Origin: Chionis minor
Taxonomy: Eukaryota > Chordata > Aves > Charadriiformes > Chionididae
Assembly (NCBI GenBank): GCA_013398295.1
Contig: VZSF01001212.1
Coordinates: 248,001-312,000 of the forward strand
Length of the DNA: 64,000 bases
Direction: 5' to 3'
Shown here in pieces: positions 23,401 to 38,400 of this stretch; position 1 is the first letter of the stretch; each line of letters starts with the position of its first letter. Made by a program: the position numbers and the translations under genes. Under the pieces are notes generated by a model that saw only the letters and a list, made by a program, of their open reading frames with translations, did no database searches and had not been told where the DNA came from.

Positions 23401-26400
23401 ATATTCCTTTATTTGTTGTATCGTGCGTATTTTTGACTCTAGCTTTCTCTCTGTCCCCATTTCTCTTCCCTTCTTCCTGACAGGGCCATCAAATGTCCCT
23501 ACAGCTGTCTTCTCCTCACTGGCTGGTGTTTAAAGAGTCAGCCCTAAACCCAACACCATACATAACTCCGGAATATGGGAAGAAGGGAAGTGATCCAGCA
23601 ACCATCTCTTGGAAGGGAAACAGACAGGCCAGGGAAACCGACCAGAGGAAGTCAGATCTGACTGCCTTTGGACCTGTACCTCGGCAAAATTATACTTTCA
23701 CCTATCAAGAAACTGCAGTACTAGACTTCTGACGGCTGAATTTGCCAGATCTCTGCCTGGGGAAAGGAAGTCTTCCGCCCTTAAATGTGCTGCTGAGCAC
23801 ATCATTTAAAGGTGAGTTCAGTTTATGAGCTGGAATATTGCCGTGTGTAATAGCACTGGGGATGGAACGAAGCTCCTCGGGAGGTTCCTGCTTGCTTTGT
23901 TTTTGCAACCTAACCCCTGACTGCAGCACATGCCTTGAAACGACAGCTAGCAACCGAGCACTAGGCGGCAATCTTGCCGCAGCCTTTGCTGGGAGGCTGA
24001 GCTGCACCTGACTGTCACCAGCACTCACGTTCAGGTTCTCCTTTGGAAACAATAGGAAAAAATATCATTGAAGTCCAGTGCCTCTGTGTGCTTAATCACC
24101 TCCCGTCCTTTCACCCCATGCTCTTCTTTTAGCAGAGGCCAATTCAACCGAGCAAGAGGGAGCCGGATTGCTTTCTGACTCCCCACCAAAGCGCTACCGC
24201 GGTTCACAGCATCCAGAGGCAAAGCACCACCTCTAAAGTGACGATGCAGCTCTGCTGCGGCAGCTGCAAACCCTGGCTGCAGAGATCAACCCATGCATGT
24301 CTGTCTTCTCACAGGTATGAGATGAAGCTGGATCTCCGGGCTGTCCACACAGGAAAGCTCTCCTTGTTACGGATGGGAAGTAACAAATGTATTTGAGGTT
24401 TCACGCGCCTCAGCAGGAAAACATAAACTTGTAGTAAAGAGAACATTTTTAGCAATAAGGATAATTAACCATGCAAACAGATTGGCAAGGGAAATCTGTA
24501 ATACTCTCATGAGGAGGGTTTAAGACAAGACAAACTGTTTTCCCAGAAGGTATGCGCCAGCTCACCCATAAATCACACACTGAGCGCAGAAATAACTGAG
24601 CGAGCTTCTCCATTCTGGTCAGACTTTCCAATCACTACAGTTTTATCTTTACTGTCCTGGTCCCTAAAGCGCAGATATTTTTTGAGATTCTCACAATGTG
24701 TTTACTCTTTCATTTATAGCATGTTTTCAAAGCCTTGTGTAAGGGCCCAAAATCTCAGTAAAAGTCACTTACATTTGATTTCCTACACACAGCAGGTGTT
24801 TTTGAAAATTTCCCACAATGCAAGTTAGAGGGTAAATTTGTTTACAAAATTCTAAATGTCAAAACCAGTTATTTGATGGGTGGGAGAGGGGGGAAGGAAG
24901 TAAATATAAAAAGATGTGAAGAAAATAGAATAAATCAAAATAAAAATAAACTACATATGATTTAACTATATAAATTATGTATTCTGTTTCTTTGCTGTGC
25001 TTATCAGTACAGTCAAGCAGTATATTTAGCAATGTGTAATATGCGATAGTAGCATTCATCCTGTGCCTAATTCCTCTCTCATCTTTTTCAGACCGACAAA
25101 AGCAGAAGACAGTCCAGGAGGCTCTTTTGTTTGCAAATTTAAAATAGACATATATACATGTGTGTATACATATGCAAATATATGCTTATATATATATTTA
25201 AAATGTATGTTATATCTATGACAAGAAAGGCAGAGTGGAAGAAGCGTCTTGTCCTTTAAGCTGAAAGTGGGGATATTTGTGATAGTTTATTTTCCTTGGG
25301 AAGTTCACAATTTCATACCAATACTGGAAAATTCTGTGTCCTACAAGCTCACAGACAATCCTTTCCTTTACCATAGAGATTTCTACAGTCATAGAGAAGC
25401 AGAACCTTTCACGATGACGTGTATTGGAGAACATGATGCCGTCTCCTTGATGCTCGGGGCAATTGCTTAAAGTGCCAAGGACTCAAATTTCATTGATTAG
25501 TCTAGTAGGTGTTAACGCAGAAATGGAATAAATTGTTGTGGGGGTCACAGTGACCTGGGTTGCAGAAGGGATTTCCTGATTTCTCTGCTGGTCAGGATTT
25601 CCCAGCTGTTAAAAGGTTTGATGTCCAGGTATATTGTACCACTGTCATCTAGTCAAGAAGCAATCCACTCAGGAGTAAAAGACCGGAAGTGATCCAGTGC
25701 GATGAGGTAGAGTCTTCTAGCCTGATGGAGGTGACAGACAGCATTACTTGTGCATGCTGCTAGGCAAGAACTTAGCTGAAGGATCCTAAAAACACTACCA
25801 AACAGTCAATGTCAGTGATCAGTTGTATCTTTCAACTACAGAGACCCATGTTGTTGTGACCATAAAACACTTCTCCTTGCTTTCACTCCAGAGGCAAACA
25901 GGAGGATCATCAAGGATATCTACCTTCTCTCTACAATAAGACGTCCTCCAGTTGTGCTGCAGAAATACTTTCATTTTCTGTGGTTTGGTTGAACAGCACC
26001 ATCTGTTAGATGCCCTTGTCATTTACTCTTTCATGACCTTTCTCAGAAGACTCTGAAGTAACAGTTGTTTAAAGATGATGTAGCTGGGATACCCATATGC
26101 AACATATGATTTTATGGTCTGTTTTTTGGTTTCTGCTAGAAATGTTAATGAATTAAGGAGTATTTCTAGCCTGTCATTTTCCCTTGGGAGAGATACTTAG
26201 AAGCATGTGTTTTTAACTGTACAGCAGCATGTACTATGTACAGTGATTACCATACTTTTGGGAGATTAATAAAACCTCATTAGATGCCATTCTAGTTTTT
26301 GTGTAAGTATGGAAGCCAGGGCTGCTGGCTGTTTTGTCTTTCCCCTAGTTCAGGCATACAAGATGCATCTCTGCCTGCAGAGATCACAAAAGTGATGCTT

Positions 26401-29400
26401 TGGGTTCTCAGCTCTCCTCAGCTTCTTCGGCAGGTGACAAGAAAAAGCCTAGTTGATAAAATATAAACCCCAGATTACTAAAAAAAACCCAAAGCAAACC
26501 AAAACACAAAGCCAAACCAATCACAGTCAGAGTACTGTCACTATCAGACTAATGAACAAATCAGTACAGAGATATCTGCAGAGGGTACTTGAGGTTCAGT
26601 GACGGCAGGAGACTCCCAGATCTCAACAGACATTTATACAATGGAAGACCATGTCTGCGCTGATTCCATTCTCCTGTCTCTTCATCTTCTCTTGCTCCAT
26701 GGCTCAAATCTTCAGCTTTATGCAAAACAGAGCTATTATGAACCAGCTACCCTGTGTTTTATGTTCAGCAGCCCACATTATCACACATATTACGATCACC
26801 AAGATGCTTCTCAAAAAATGATGCACAATTATTAAGCAAAGCTAGACATGAACACTGCATTTCTTGTGTAATGCTCATGTTAATCTCAGCTGATAGGCAG
26901 AGAAAAGACAAGTGACAACACCTTTAGTGCTAGAGGGTGTCTTCAGGCAGAGAACTGGGCTAAAATTGGACTGTAGGCTCAAAGGCCTTAAGGGCAGACT
27001 TTTATGACCTTGTGGCTCAGAAATAACTCCATGTCCTGGCTCTACCTTTCTGGGGAGAAGAGCAGGCCCATTGCAGGTACTCTTGAAAGACTATGGCTCC
27101 GAAACACTGAACTACTGGCGACTTATGGTCAGGAAGGAAAAGCACTATTCCCCTTCAGCTGTAGAAATCAGCCTGTTTGTAGATTTGCCTTTCCAGAAAA
27201 CAAGGAAGGTCAGGTAGGGAAGTCCATGAAGTCCATGAAAGGATGTAACCATCTTAGGTCAGAATCAGGACCAAGCCTGACCCTGAACCTTCCACCTAAG
27301 AGTTCACCATGATGAAAACAGCTGCTACAACAATGTTGAGTTTATCGAGAACTGCATTCCACACACGGTTGTTTACTGATCATAAATCACGCATGCAAAA
27401 TGTTACAGGGTTTTCAAACACTTCCCAACAAATCCAGATCAAACAAGTTAGCAATTTTTATCTCCACCATTATTCACAAAACATTCAGTGCAAACAGATG
27501 GATATTGAAACATCAGTGGGTAGCCTCTTCATTTTATAGCAATAATGTGGTGTTTTATTCATCTGCTACTAAGATCCTGGTAAAATATTCAGTAAATACC
27601 CTGTCATTAGTAAGTTTATGGTTTTTCTGAAATCACTACAGACAGACTCTGCCATTTGAGCCAAGCTACCCAGGAAAAAAAGACCTAGTTGAGCCATTCT
27701 GAGGTCAGAACCAGGTTAGGTACTTGGATCTTAATGGCAGATGCACTGAGGTTTTCTAATTTGTGAGTAAGCTCCTTGGATCAGTTTTAAAACATTACAG
27801 AAACTTTAGCCAAAGAACACAAAGGAGCAGCCATTCTGTTTCACTAGACTGTTAAAGGCAATTTCCTTCCTGACAGTATAGCAGTGTCACCTTGCCAAGA
27901 TGTCCACTGGGGTCCACCTCTCTGTGATAACAGCAGAATTCTGGCAATGATTTTATTGCAACCTTCTTTGCACAGGGAATTCAGATCCTAACCAAGGGCA
28001 GCAAAATCCAGCCCCATTCAGCCGCCAACTGAAATGGCACAATTTAAGTTTTAAAAGTTCAACAACCCATGGCAGGTGAATGAAATAAATAGTAGTGATC
28101 CAGGAGCCGTTAAAGCATCAACTTCATTTTAATGTCCATGAGACAGGGGCCGCGAGAAGAGGCTGAATGCATATTGTAAGGCTTCTGAGAAAATCAGCAG
28201 CAAAGTCAAGATTATGCTTGCACATCACTCAGTGCCTCAAAAGCAATGAGCATTTGATTTGCTTATGCCAGTGTTGGTAAAACAGAGCGAGAAGGGGATT
28301 TTTCCCTACAAATAAAGAAAAAATCCCACTCCCAAACAGCCTTCTTTTTCTTCAAAATCCCATTGTAAGAAAACCTGCCCCATCTCGATGCACACACAGA
28401 AACCTCTCGAGCAAGTCAGTGATCATCACGAGCACTCACCGTGGCGTATAAAGCTGAGTAGATGCTCAAAGCAGCATGTTTGGATGGAAAGGATCGCCTT
28501 GCCTTCTCAATCACCTCCACGTCCCCAGTGCAGATGTTGCCATTGTTTATGAACTGGTGGTGGGCCCGGCAGTCGTTTCCAGTGTAGTTGGGTTTACAGA
28601 CAGTCAGGAAGTAGGGAGCCAAGTTCCCGGTCACGACCTGGCCGGCGTTTACAAATATGTCAGTGGCAAAAAGTCCAAACGCAAACACTCCTGCCAGGAA
28701 AGGTTAACAACAACAATTATTCAAACAGGTTTAAAAAAAAATAATAAAAAATCTTGGTACCTGAAAGGATGAGACATAACGAGAGGCAAGGGACCAAACC
28801 TTGCAGTCATTACCCAGGGAAAGCCCCTGCTGGCTCCGGCAGCGCTCCCGAAGGCGGGACACAGAAGACCATACGCTTCACTCTGACTGGTGCTTAACTC
28901 CGCAACTCCAGGAGGACTCAGAAACAGGCTGAAAACGGTAACCATGTGCCTAAGCACTTTTGTGATTCAAGCGCTGAACACAACCGTGAGCTACAGATTT
29001 CACTGAAAACTCTGCACCTATACTGTGCCTGTAAAGTTTCCATGATAACAAAGGCTCACAGCCTGCAGCCAAGTGTCATGCACAAGAGTCGTTAAAAATG
29101 CATTTTTACCACATCTGGGTCAAAAAAAGGTACATAATAGCTCTGAACCTGAAAGAGCAGTGTAATGCTGAGATACAATACTGCACTTATACTAATGTGA
29201 CTATCTTGTGTCAAGTACTTTTTGGATTGTGATTGTTCACTCTCCTGACGTTGAAAAATTAAGATCCTAATCTAGTGATATTGGGCAGGTCTTCTGGGAA
29301 ATATCCTACTCCTTTGCTCTGGAAGACACTTCCACACATTTGGAGTTTAGTGTCACTGGGAGCACATACCTGTAAATGCTATAGCAGGAAACATTTACTT

Positions 29401-32400
29401 GAGCCCAGGAATATTTCCAGGATTGGGGAGCATCCCTTGCTGGATACTGCAGACGTCACATACTCCACTGTCTGCCCACAAGTGTTACCAATACCTGCTA
29501 CAGCTGCTATAAATGTATGTGAGGTTCTTTTACTTGCACGTACTGCCTTCAAATCAACGGGACTGAAAGGCAGGTTTGCAGAAATGCCAAACCCAAAAGT
29601 TCTGACAGGCTACATCAGCTCCCATTTCCCCCTTACCATCGCTAAGATGGATTAGTGTGTCACAAAAATTTAGAACAACTAAATATTTACTTTCGGTGGG
29701 GGAATGTTGAGGGCCACGTTTTTGCTTTCTCCCTCCTGTAGTTTTGTAAGTAAAAGTCACTTACATTATACGTCAGCTACAATTGCTATGTATTTAAATA
29801 TGACCAAGAGCTGGAGCTCTAGGGTAAACATCTTAGGAGAGCTGTGATAAAATCTTAAGAGGTGGCACCACCATGGTTATAACAACTTCACTGCTTATCT
29901 GTACTGAATTGAAAAAAAAAAGAAAGAGAAAAGATTGCCATAATTTGAGAAACAAAAAATATCAGGGAGCCAGCACTATGCTGCAGCAGAAAATGCTTTA
30001 TACCAAATTAGCAAGAATCAAGGATCACTCTGCAGATATTGTCACCCACCGTGCAGCCAAGAGAAAACAGAAGGGCTACAGAAGGGCAGAGCGATGTCCT
30101 TCTGAATGGTCAGGACACTTGTACAGACTAACATAAAACAAACCCCATAACTAAAAATGAATTCATTGTACGGGTGTCAAATGGGGCTTGCCATTGCCTC
30201 TCCCCCACAAACGGTGTGGTGTGACAGACACAGCTGTGCTGTAACACAAGTTCCTCGGTGGGGTACTGGTGGGAAGAGCCTGGAGCGGCTGCAGGAGCGC
30301 AGAGCCATTTGTCCTCACCACACTTCCCCATAGTTAGGAAGGAGCGTTACCACAGTGAAGACAATTCTGGGGACTGAGTTTATTACTATTCATTATGTGA
30401 GTCTATTAGAATTCATTATTAATGAACTGATGTGTGATCATGGATTTAATAAGCCAGAGATGGTCAAAGAGGGAGGTAGCCCACCTCTGGCTCTAGACTG
30501 CAGGACTGGCCCCTGCCTTTTTACTGGCATGACAGTCTTCGCCCCGTTTATCCTGGAAAGTGTCTGTGTTTAAAAGGGCAACAGAGAGAGCACTGACACT
30601 CCTCCTTTATTTCCTTTATCCCTCTGCTAGTATTTTAAATCCATAGTTTTCCACAGTGGCAGAACTCCTCATCTACATTAGCCAGCGCACAAGCAAGTTC
30701 AAATGAAAAAGACAGTAGGTATCTTTCCAGCCTGGTGAAACAGCAAGTTATGCCAGAGATGAATCTTGTTTTATACATTGCTCTTAAATTTTTTTGGCAC
30801 AGCTTGCTTCAAATGGCATCTTTTTGATACACTGTGCAGATCACAGGGAATGCAGCGAGGATTATTGCCCAGTCCTTTACAACATTTAGAGGAAATCTAA
30901 GAGCCAGGCAAACACTGCAGGCTGGTCCACGGTCTTTATTGCTTCAGTAACTACAAACCAAGAACTGAGGTGTTTCAGAAAAAGCTCATGGGCTTCACGA
31001 AGTTATTTCAATCTCTAGGCAGTACACATATGCAAAGGTGGTCCAGTGTTTTTCTCAAAAAAAAAAAAAAAAGCAGATTCAACACCTGCATTTTCTCAGT
31101 ATTTGGTAGCACTGAAAGTGCTGGCTGAGGCTCAACTCCTGAGTGCTGCAGCACTCCACAGAACAGCAGAACAAGCCATGGTTGAAACCTTTATCATGCT
31201 CTGACTTTGATCATATTGATCACAGTAATTTCCCGCTTGCAGTTCTGCCAAACTGTGCTGTATGAAAGTCATGGCTATGTGCAGCAATGAATTTGGCTAG
31301 CAGGAATTTAACCCTTGCTGATTACCCATCATTTACTCTCTGGAGACTATAAGATAGGGTTGGCTGTAGTTGATTTAAAGGCTGTAACACCAGCGAGCCT
31401 GGGGAGTGGTGGAGAGTCCCCTGATGTTTTTTGTACCTCAGGAATCCATCTGTTCAATGGATTTGTTCAATGACCTACAGCAGCTAAGCTAACTGACCAG
31501 AACACGAGAATGCAGTCACGTGATTGCCACGTTTTTAGAGACAGACAAATTGCCACTGAAAGGCTTCATGGGAAGGGCAACTAGCCGTGTCTCTTCAGGG
31601 TCATACAGCTGAAGTCCGTGATCTAATGCCACAGAGAGAGAAGGGGAGAACATGTACCTCTTCCAGGCTTTGATGCTCAGGTGTAATGGGAGGTGATGAC
31701 ATCCTGCTCAGGAGCAAGTGCTTTATCTCACTGTGCTCACTGTGGCCTAAGAAACCTGGCAGAAAACCAGTCCAGAATTGGGCATATGCTGAGAAAAGAC
31801 GTAAACAGTGCAAGTCCCATGGGAAGAAGACCTACAGCCTCTACAGTTGGTTACTAGCAGAAAGGATCACTGTCCTGGCTCTCCGCTGTGTTCGTGTGTG
31901 TCAGGAGCAGCCGGAAAGAAGCAGCTGGAAGGCAAACCAGTAAGCAGAATGGGAGATAGAGGGTAGGCTGTAACCCCTGCTACTCTCTTTAGCTGACCCA
32001 GAGTGCAAGAAGGAACTGAGAGTCAGATCTGAACATATCTTTACCTTCAGTGAGAAAAACCTTACACAAACTAAGTGTGCAAACCAAAAAAACCCCATCC
32101 TATTCAAAAAGGAGGACAGACAACATGAACCTTAAATCTTTCCAGCTCCATCTTATCTGAACTAATACTTGCTTTGGCAGAAGAACCTAGATCTTCAGCA
32201 GCTTCAATTTTGAATGGTTCAGTTTTAATTTCTAGACTTACACCTCCCCCTAAGTCACTGCCAAAAAGTCCTCCAAGCACAAACTTGTAATTTCTGGGCT
32301 CTCACTCACATGCAACTCTAATGGTCTTTCTCCTACTGAGCTCCCTGAGCTCACCAGTGCTGCCACCTCCAGCTCTGTCTATTGCTTTTGCTAAAAGAGA

Positions 32401-35400
32401 CATCTGCCCTGAAGAAGAATCCAGCTCTCCTTGCTCACTGTAGCCGCAGTACAACCCTGCCTTCTCCCCACCACTCGTGCTCGAGCTCCCTCTTCTTCCA
32501 CCCTGGATCACTCTAACATCAGTGACTGCAGCTGTTTGTTGACTCCATGGAAACTCTCACTAATACAGACATTAAATGCCACTGATTTGAAACAAAACAA
32601 CAAAAAAACCCCCGTGACAAAAAAAAAAAAATCCACAAAAAACCCCCAGGGATTTGTAGAAGAGCAGCTGAAAAGATATCGGGAAGAGAAAAGTGAGAAG
32701 CCAGTGGGTGGAAATGAGAATGAGGAGGTAGAAGGCTTTATTAGAGAAAAACCATGAAACCCTTAAGTAAAGTGACAAAAGAAACAATGCATTGAAGGGC
32801 TCATGAGACATCAGAAGCTGTGCTCTTCAGTAACATATCACCATGTCTTCTCCCAAGTGTATTTATTTAGGCACTCCTTTCTCTCCCAGTGCCCTGTCAA
32901 TTATCTGAATTTGTCACGCTCAACCTAATTGGCTCAGAAAACATTCATATTACACATGCACACTCACACTGCACCAACTGCATTTCCACCCCTATGTTTT
33001 TTAAAGAATATTAGAATTTCAACAGAGGGAGTCCCTGGAAGGACTCATGGCTCTATGGAAATGCTGATCCTCATCCCACCTATGAATAATAGTCCTGCTC
33101 TAATAGTCCTGTGCATCCAATAAAGCCATACATTTATAGCCCTGTGACTCAGACTGCTAAACCACCCTTCATCATTATATCTTAAAGAGTGTTGTTAAAG
33201 GAGATCTGTATCATTAATCCATTTTATGACTGAAGAGATGGGGGTTTCAGGGAAATTTATTGTCTGTTGCCATGGCATCTGGAACGGGCTCAACAGCAAG
33301 CTTCTTCCGAGCACTCATAATGCGATCCCAGGATTGGCTTTGATCTCCCAGTGAAGACCCCACAAAGCTCAGTGCTCCAGGCATCTGCTGCCTCTTGTGC
33401 CTGCCCGCTTCATCTGTGAGTGTCCTGCCTGGATACTGCTCCCAGTGCAAAAGTACTCTGGAGCCCCAAGACTCCTCCCCATGAACACACAGGATTTCTT
33501 TCTTCCTTGCTGCTTCACAACTACGATTTTTCATCTAGACAATAGCCATCTCATAAAAGGGAACAGTAAGGTTTGATTCGTCCCCCACACAGTGACCTGT
33601 TTCTCACTGCAGAGGCAGAGGGAGATAAACAGTAGTTTTAAGCTGCTGCAGCAGTTCAGATTACAGGCAGGACACCCAAATACAGCTTGAGCCCTGCTGA
33701 AAGGCATCCAGTTAATGACAGAATGTGCATTGTTTCACAGTGAACTTCAGATCTAGAGCAGACAGAAGGATAAGGTCAGGCAAACCATGTCCTGCAGCTG
33801 CCTAGGGGACTGACATCAGAGCTCTGGGGTCTATCTATCCTATTAAAATAAACCCAATGTGTGTATAAATCTTGTAAACCTTTATTTGCTGAACTAAAGC
33901 CTTAATTTGCTGAAATAAAGCCCTAATTTCATTATTTAGCTGCCCACTGTGAGGTGTCACCATGCTTTAAATTAAGCTGTCAACAGAAGCTGATCTGCGC
34001 CATTTGTTAACTGCAAATTATGCAGCCCCAAAGTAAGAGCCACTGGTAACAAATTCACAAAGCACGTTCCATTTAGAAATATCTGGAGAGAGGCTACTTG
34101 CATGTTATCAGGGCTTTGCAGGTATACAACTTAATCACATGGATTAGAAACCTCATATAATGAAATGAAACACAATACACACTCTAGTCACTCTGCCAAA
34201 CTGAGCCAGGGAGGTCTGAATCCATGATCCTGGGGGTATGATAGCAGTGTATATAAACACACTAAATCCTTGACTGAAACCATTCACTAAATAATGGTAA
34301 AATAATTTATAACCTCTATTTGCAATACAAATCATAAACTAGAACATGGAAGCAAATGCAAGATGGCAAGATGTACTGAACAGGAAATTACCACAAGAAA
34401 GGGTGAATAAAAATACAGAAGGCTGTGTGTACTCAAGCTGGGAAACGGGGAGAGAGGCAGAGGTCCAAGAAACAACCACTCTTCCCCCCTGGTTTCTCAA
34501 AGGTCCAGCATGTGAACAGCAAATTTTGTCAGCAGAAATTAATAATAAAACTGCTGGGAGGGGTGGGGAGAGGAAGGAGGAGAGATGATGAGACTAGAGA
34601 ATAGCAGTGCAGCGCTCGTATTTCAGACAGAAAAAACTACTCCAAAGCAACTGCACACCGCTTGTTGACCCAAAAATCTTCAAAATAAATGTCTGTGGAA
34701 GCAGCTATAAGAGACAAAGAGGAAGATGGAACAAATTGCAACATATATCAAAGTCTGACATTTCCAAGCTAAGCCAGCTTTTTTCCACTGATAAAGAAAT
34801 TGATTTTCTAACTACAGGGAACATAGCAGGTTTCACCTATCAAGGCTGCAGTAAAGGCCGTGACAACAAGCTGAAAGGCAGCCATTTGCCACAAAAGCAA
34901 ATGTCTGCCAACATGCAGAATTCATGCCTGGGCCAGGAAGCAAAATCGAAATTTTGGTTCTGCTTCCTGTGGACAATGAACCAGGGAGGGATTTAAGACA
35001 AAGCTCAACATTCAAGGTCCCCACTAAACTAAGGAGGGGAGAATCTTAGAAAGAGACTGCTGATGAGAGCTTGAGGAAAACAAGGAGAGAATAAGCAGAG
35101 AGCATAGTAGGCAAGACAAGAAAAATCAAGGAAAAGAAACATGGGGCTTTGCCAACATGCCAGAAGAGCTGCAGGGTTGGGGGTTTTTTTGCTTAATTAA
35201 TTTTGCTTAATTCTTTGCACCACTATCAAAGTACAAAAAAGTGCTTCATTCTGTACACACGAAGAAAAAGCAAGAGGAAAAAAGGCTTGTCTAGCAACCA
35301 AATCCAGAAGATCCCTTGGAGGTAGTATGAGAGGGGTGCTTATCTTTCACATCCCCAAAAGATAGTCTGGAGTTTCCCTTTTTGCTTCTCTTTCCTTCCA

Positions 35401-38400
35401 AAATCTAAGTGAATGTTCAATGAAGTATCTGTAACTTTCTCCTTGCTTGTGGAAAGCACATTTGGGCTACTATTCTCAAAACCCCATCTCTTCCTAGCAG
35501 CTGTAGTTACGGAGTCAGAGAGGGAGAAAAAGCCTCTTTGTCTTTCTAAAATTTGGAAATAGCAATTCTCAAAATATCTCCATGATGTGCCTTGCAGGGT
35601 CAGGAAACAGTGTTCATCTTCCCTGACACATGAGCACCCAGATACGGTGAAGGATATTTCTCATCCTTTTGAGTAATACCAACTGTAATGACTTACAAGG
35701 CAGTATTCCAAGGAGTTAATTTACTACTTTTTGTAAGTACTCACTTAAGACTCAAACTCACACATCTGGGCCAAATGAAATCACTGGATGTTCCAGTGAA
35801 TTTGTGCCAAGACTAAATTGGCAGCAAACTTCTTTGCAACAAGCCAGGCTGCTTGCTAGGGTATCTCGGAAGACAACCTACCTAATCAGCTGTGCAACTG
35901 ATGACCCTCAAGTTCAGCAAGAGAAGACAAACGCAGGGAAATCCATGTATGAGCAACATGGTAGTTTCTCCAGACCCAAGCATCCAGGTAGCCTCTTTCT
36001 GGAGTAATCAGCTGCACAGAGCTAACTTCCCTGATCATCCAGCATGGGTTAGAGCTGTTTGGTCCATGTCGTATTTGCAAAATGCAGTGGGAATTTAAAT
36101 GGAAAACATGCCATTATTTTAATTCCTTTCATGAATTATTTCAGCCACTTTTCAACAAACTCGGTTTCTCTCATTTTACTGCAGAGGCAGGGAGAAGGTT
36201 TCAGAAGAAAACAAGCAAACAATCAGTGTAGTTTAAGATGAGACCAACACTTTAAACCGTTCCTAATAATGTTAACTTCCTTTTTCTCAGGAAGAAAAAT
36301 AAAGCTGCAAAGCCAAGATTGTTTTCTCTAGCAGGGTTTATATCCTACTACTCTCTGAGAGTCCACTGTATCATTACTATCCCCTCCTCTTCCACCAAAA
36401 GAGAAACAATAGCATGAATGTTTAAGAATACAGCTAACTATATAAGAAAATATACACAGCAAATGCTTGGCCTCCATGGTTTGAGCTCTTTTAGTGCTGA
36501 CCCCGCAGGCAAGAGTATTTGATTAGGAATTTGCAACACGCTGAATGTGCTGGAATGGTCAAACAGCCCTGGGTGGTCCAGTGGACTCCAGTCCCCTGCT
36601 TCTCTCTTAATGGCAGTTTAGTATCCGTCAATATATCCTAGAGGTTATCCGAAGTTCAAGGGTATTTTATATTTATCTACCTTCCCATGTCTTTAGTTTT
36701 CATCAGCAGAACACAGGCCAGGCCTGTGCGATGAACCACAGGTAGTTTGCCTCCACCCCCAGCGTGGGAGAAGGTAAAAAAACATTTCACTTTCTAGTTT
36801 CCATGCATAAAGCAGGAGGCACAGAGAAAGGACAGGGAGAAAGAAAACCATGGCTCGTCCTCCTTTGCAGCATATATTGGCTGCGGATGAAAACTTTAGC
36901 ACAGGATAAGTCTTTCAACTCCACGCTCTGAGCAAATATCCCCGCCTGCAGTCAGGGCTGTGCTCTACGGAAGCAATACAACCCTTGCCACAGCCACAGC
37001 CGACACCTTTCTTCCAGATAAAGCTCAAAAATCCAGAAGTGACAGGGAAGAAGCGATCCGGATATTTTCAGCTTTCAGAAATAGCAATTCCCAAAATTGC
37101 TGCGTGACTGCCTTGCATCACTCCGTGACGTGCCTTGCTTCTCTTCACTCAGGCTGTGACTTCAGACCCAGCTCCCTGTAAGACGCCATGTGTAAGGATG
37201 CCTCATCTCTAAGAGTACACAGAGAGGCAGGTGCCGTGATGTTCTGTGGGCAAAGGCCCTCTCGGTCAATGGGCAGCCGTATTTACCACTGGCCCATGCC
37301 AGCAGTGAGACAAGCCATCCCATCCCACCCTATCCCATCCCATCCCATGCATGAACTGGGGACTTCTAATGAACGAGTTAGAAGGAGGGAAACTGGAGCC
37401 CCTTGCACACGCGGGTCAGAGCTGCCCTCTTCTTACTCGACTGCTACAAGGAGGTGGCCCTCCTTATTTCTAAACACCGAGGGGTGCGGTTTGGGCAGCC
37501 GTAAATGGCTGTGAATTGGGAAGCCTTCAGAGGACAACCAGATTCTCTGTCTGGGCCACAGCAGGAACGCAAGCTGCCATGCTGTTCCTCTTCCTGCTCC
37601 AAAAGAACCATGGGATGGTCCCCACAGTAAGGTCTCGTAGGCAGGCGTTTTTTCCACTAAGCAACAGTATGAAAGAGGCGTAGCAGCTTGCAGGCACCAT
37701 ATAAAGCAACCTCCAAATGGCTAAGTGACAGAACTTCTTCGTTCATTTCTCAGCAATTAACTCAATGAAAGCTCTAACAAAAACCAAATACAATAAAAAT
37801 AAGAATGTTATTTTGAAGTGGGCTCTGGGCTTTTTTACGCTGTGCTCAGCTGAACGTTATGTGGCAGAGCTATAGATGTTAAAATTAGAGCTGAAAAGAA
37901 AAATGCCAAAGAGATGGGCTGGTGAAGACCAATTTGTAAGTAAAATGGGTAGCTCACACAGAATAGCGATGATGGAATTATTCATATAGGGGTTTGATTG
38001 GCATAACCTTTCTTCAAGGGTCCAGAAGAAGCATTAAGCTCAGCAGAATAGGATATAAACCAGCTCCGGACAGCATGATATGGCACATTTTGAACGTTAC
38101 CTGGCAAATCCTGAGGGGGACTATCCCTCTAAGGTGGAAGATGCCTGCAAAGATTTCACAGCTTAATTAATTTTGTGGAGTAGATTATTAGGATGTTTCA
38201 TTCTGTTTTTGTGCAAACAGGGACTAAACTTGCAGCGCTCAGGATGCTTACCTATAAAACGTATTATTCTTCGAAGCAGTGGATTCAGGTAACAGCACTC
38301 TCCAGTCAAAATAGTTTTCTCTTGAATAATTAGGGTTTCTCGGGTTGACTTTATGAAATACATGGATATCTCACCAATAAAAATCTGCCAGGAAAAAGAA

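Larger units (their letters stand above)
28691..38251 (-). other. PLPPR1: PLPPR1 intron, 9.6 kb
   Basis: No CR1 recognised. Holds an A-run (31057-31072), a 21-bp tandem duplication (33884-33925) and a CCCAT-type microsatellite (37316-37349). No gene recognised on either strand. Confidence 0.8.

Noticed and set aside
22988..23533. 181-codon frame in a PLPPR1 intron
   Set aside because: No recognisable motif, a composition shift halfway, and overlapping frames on both strands; most likely chance.
37316..37349. Regular short repeats considered as a CRISPR-like array
   Set aside because: Pentamer microsatellite without spacers, in a vertebrate intron.
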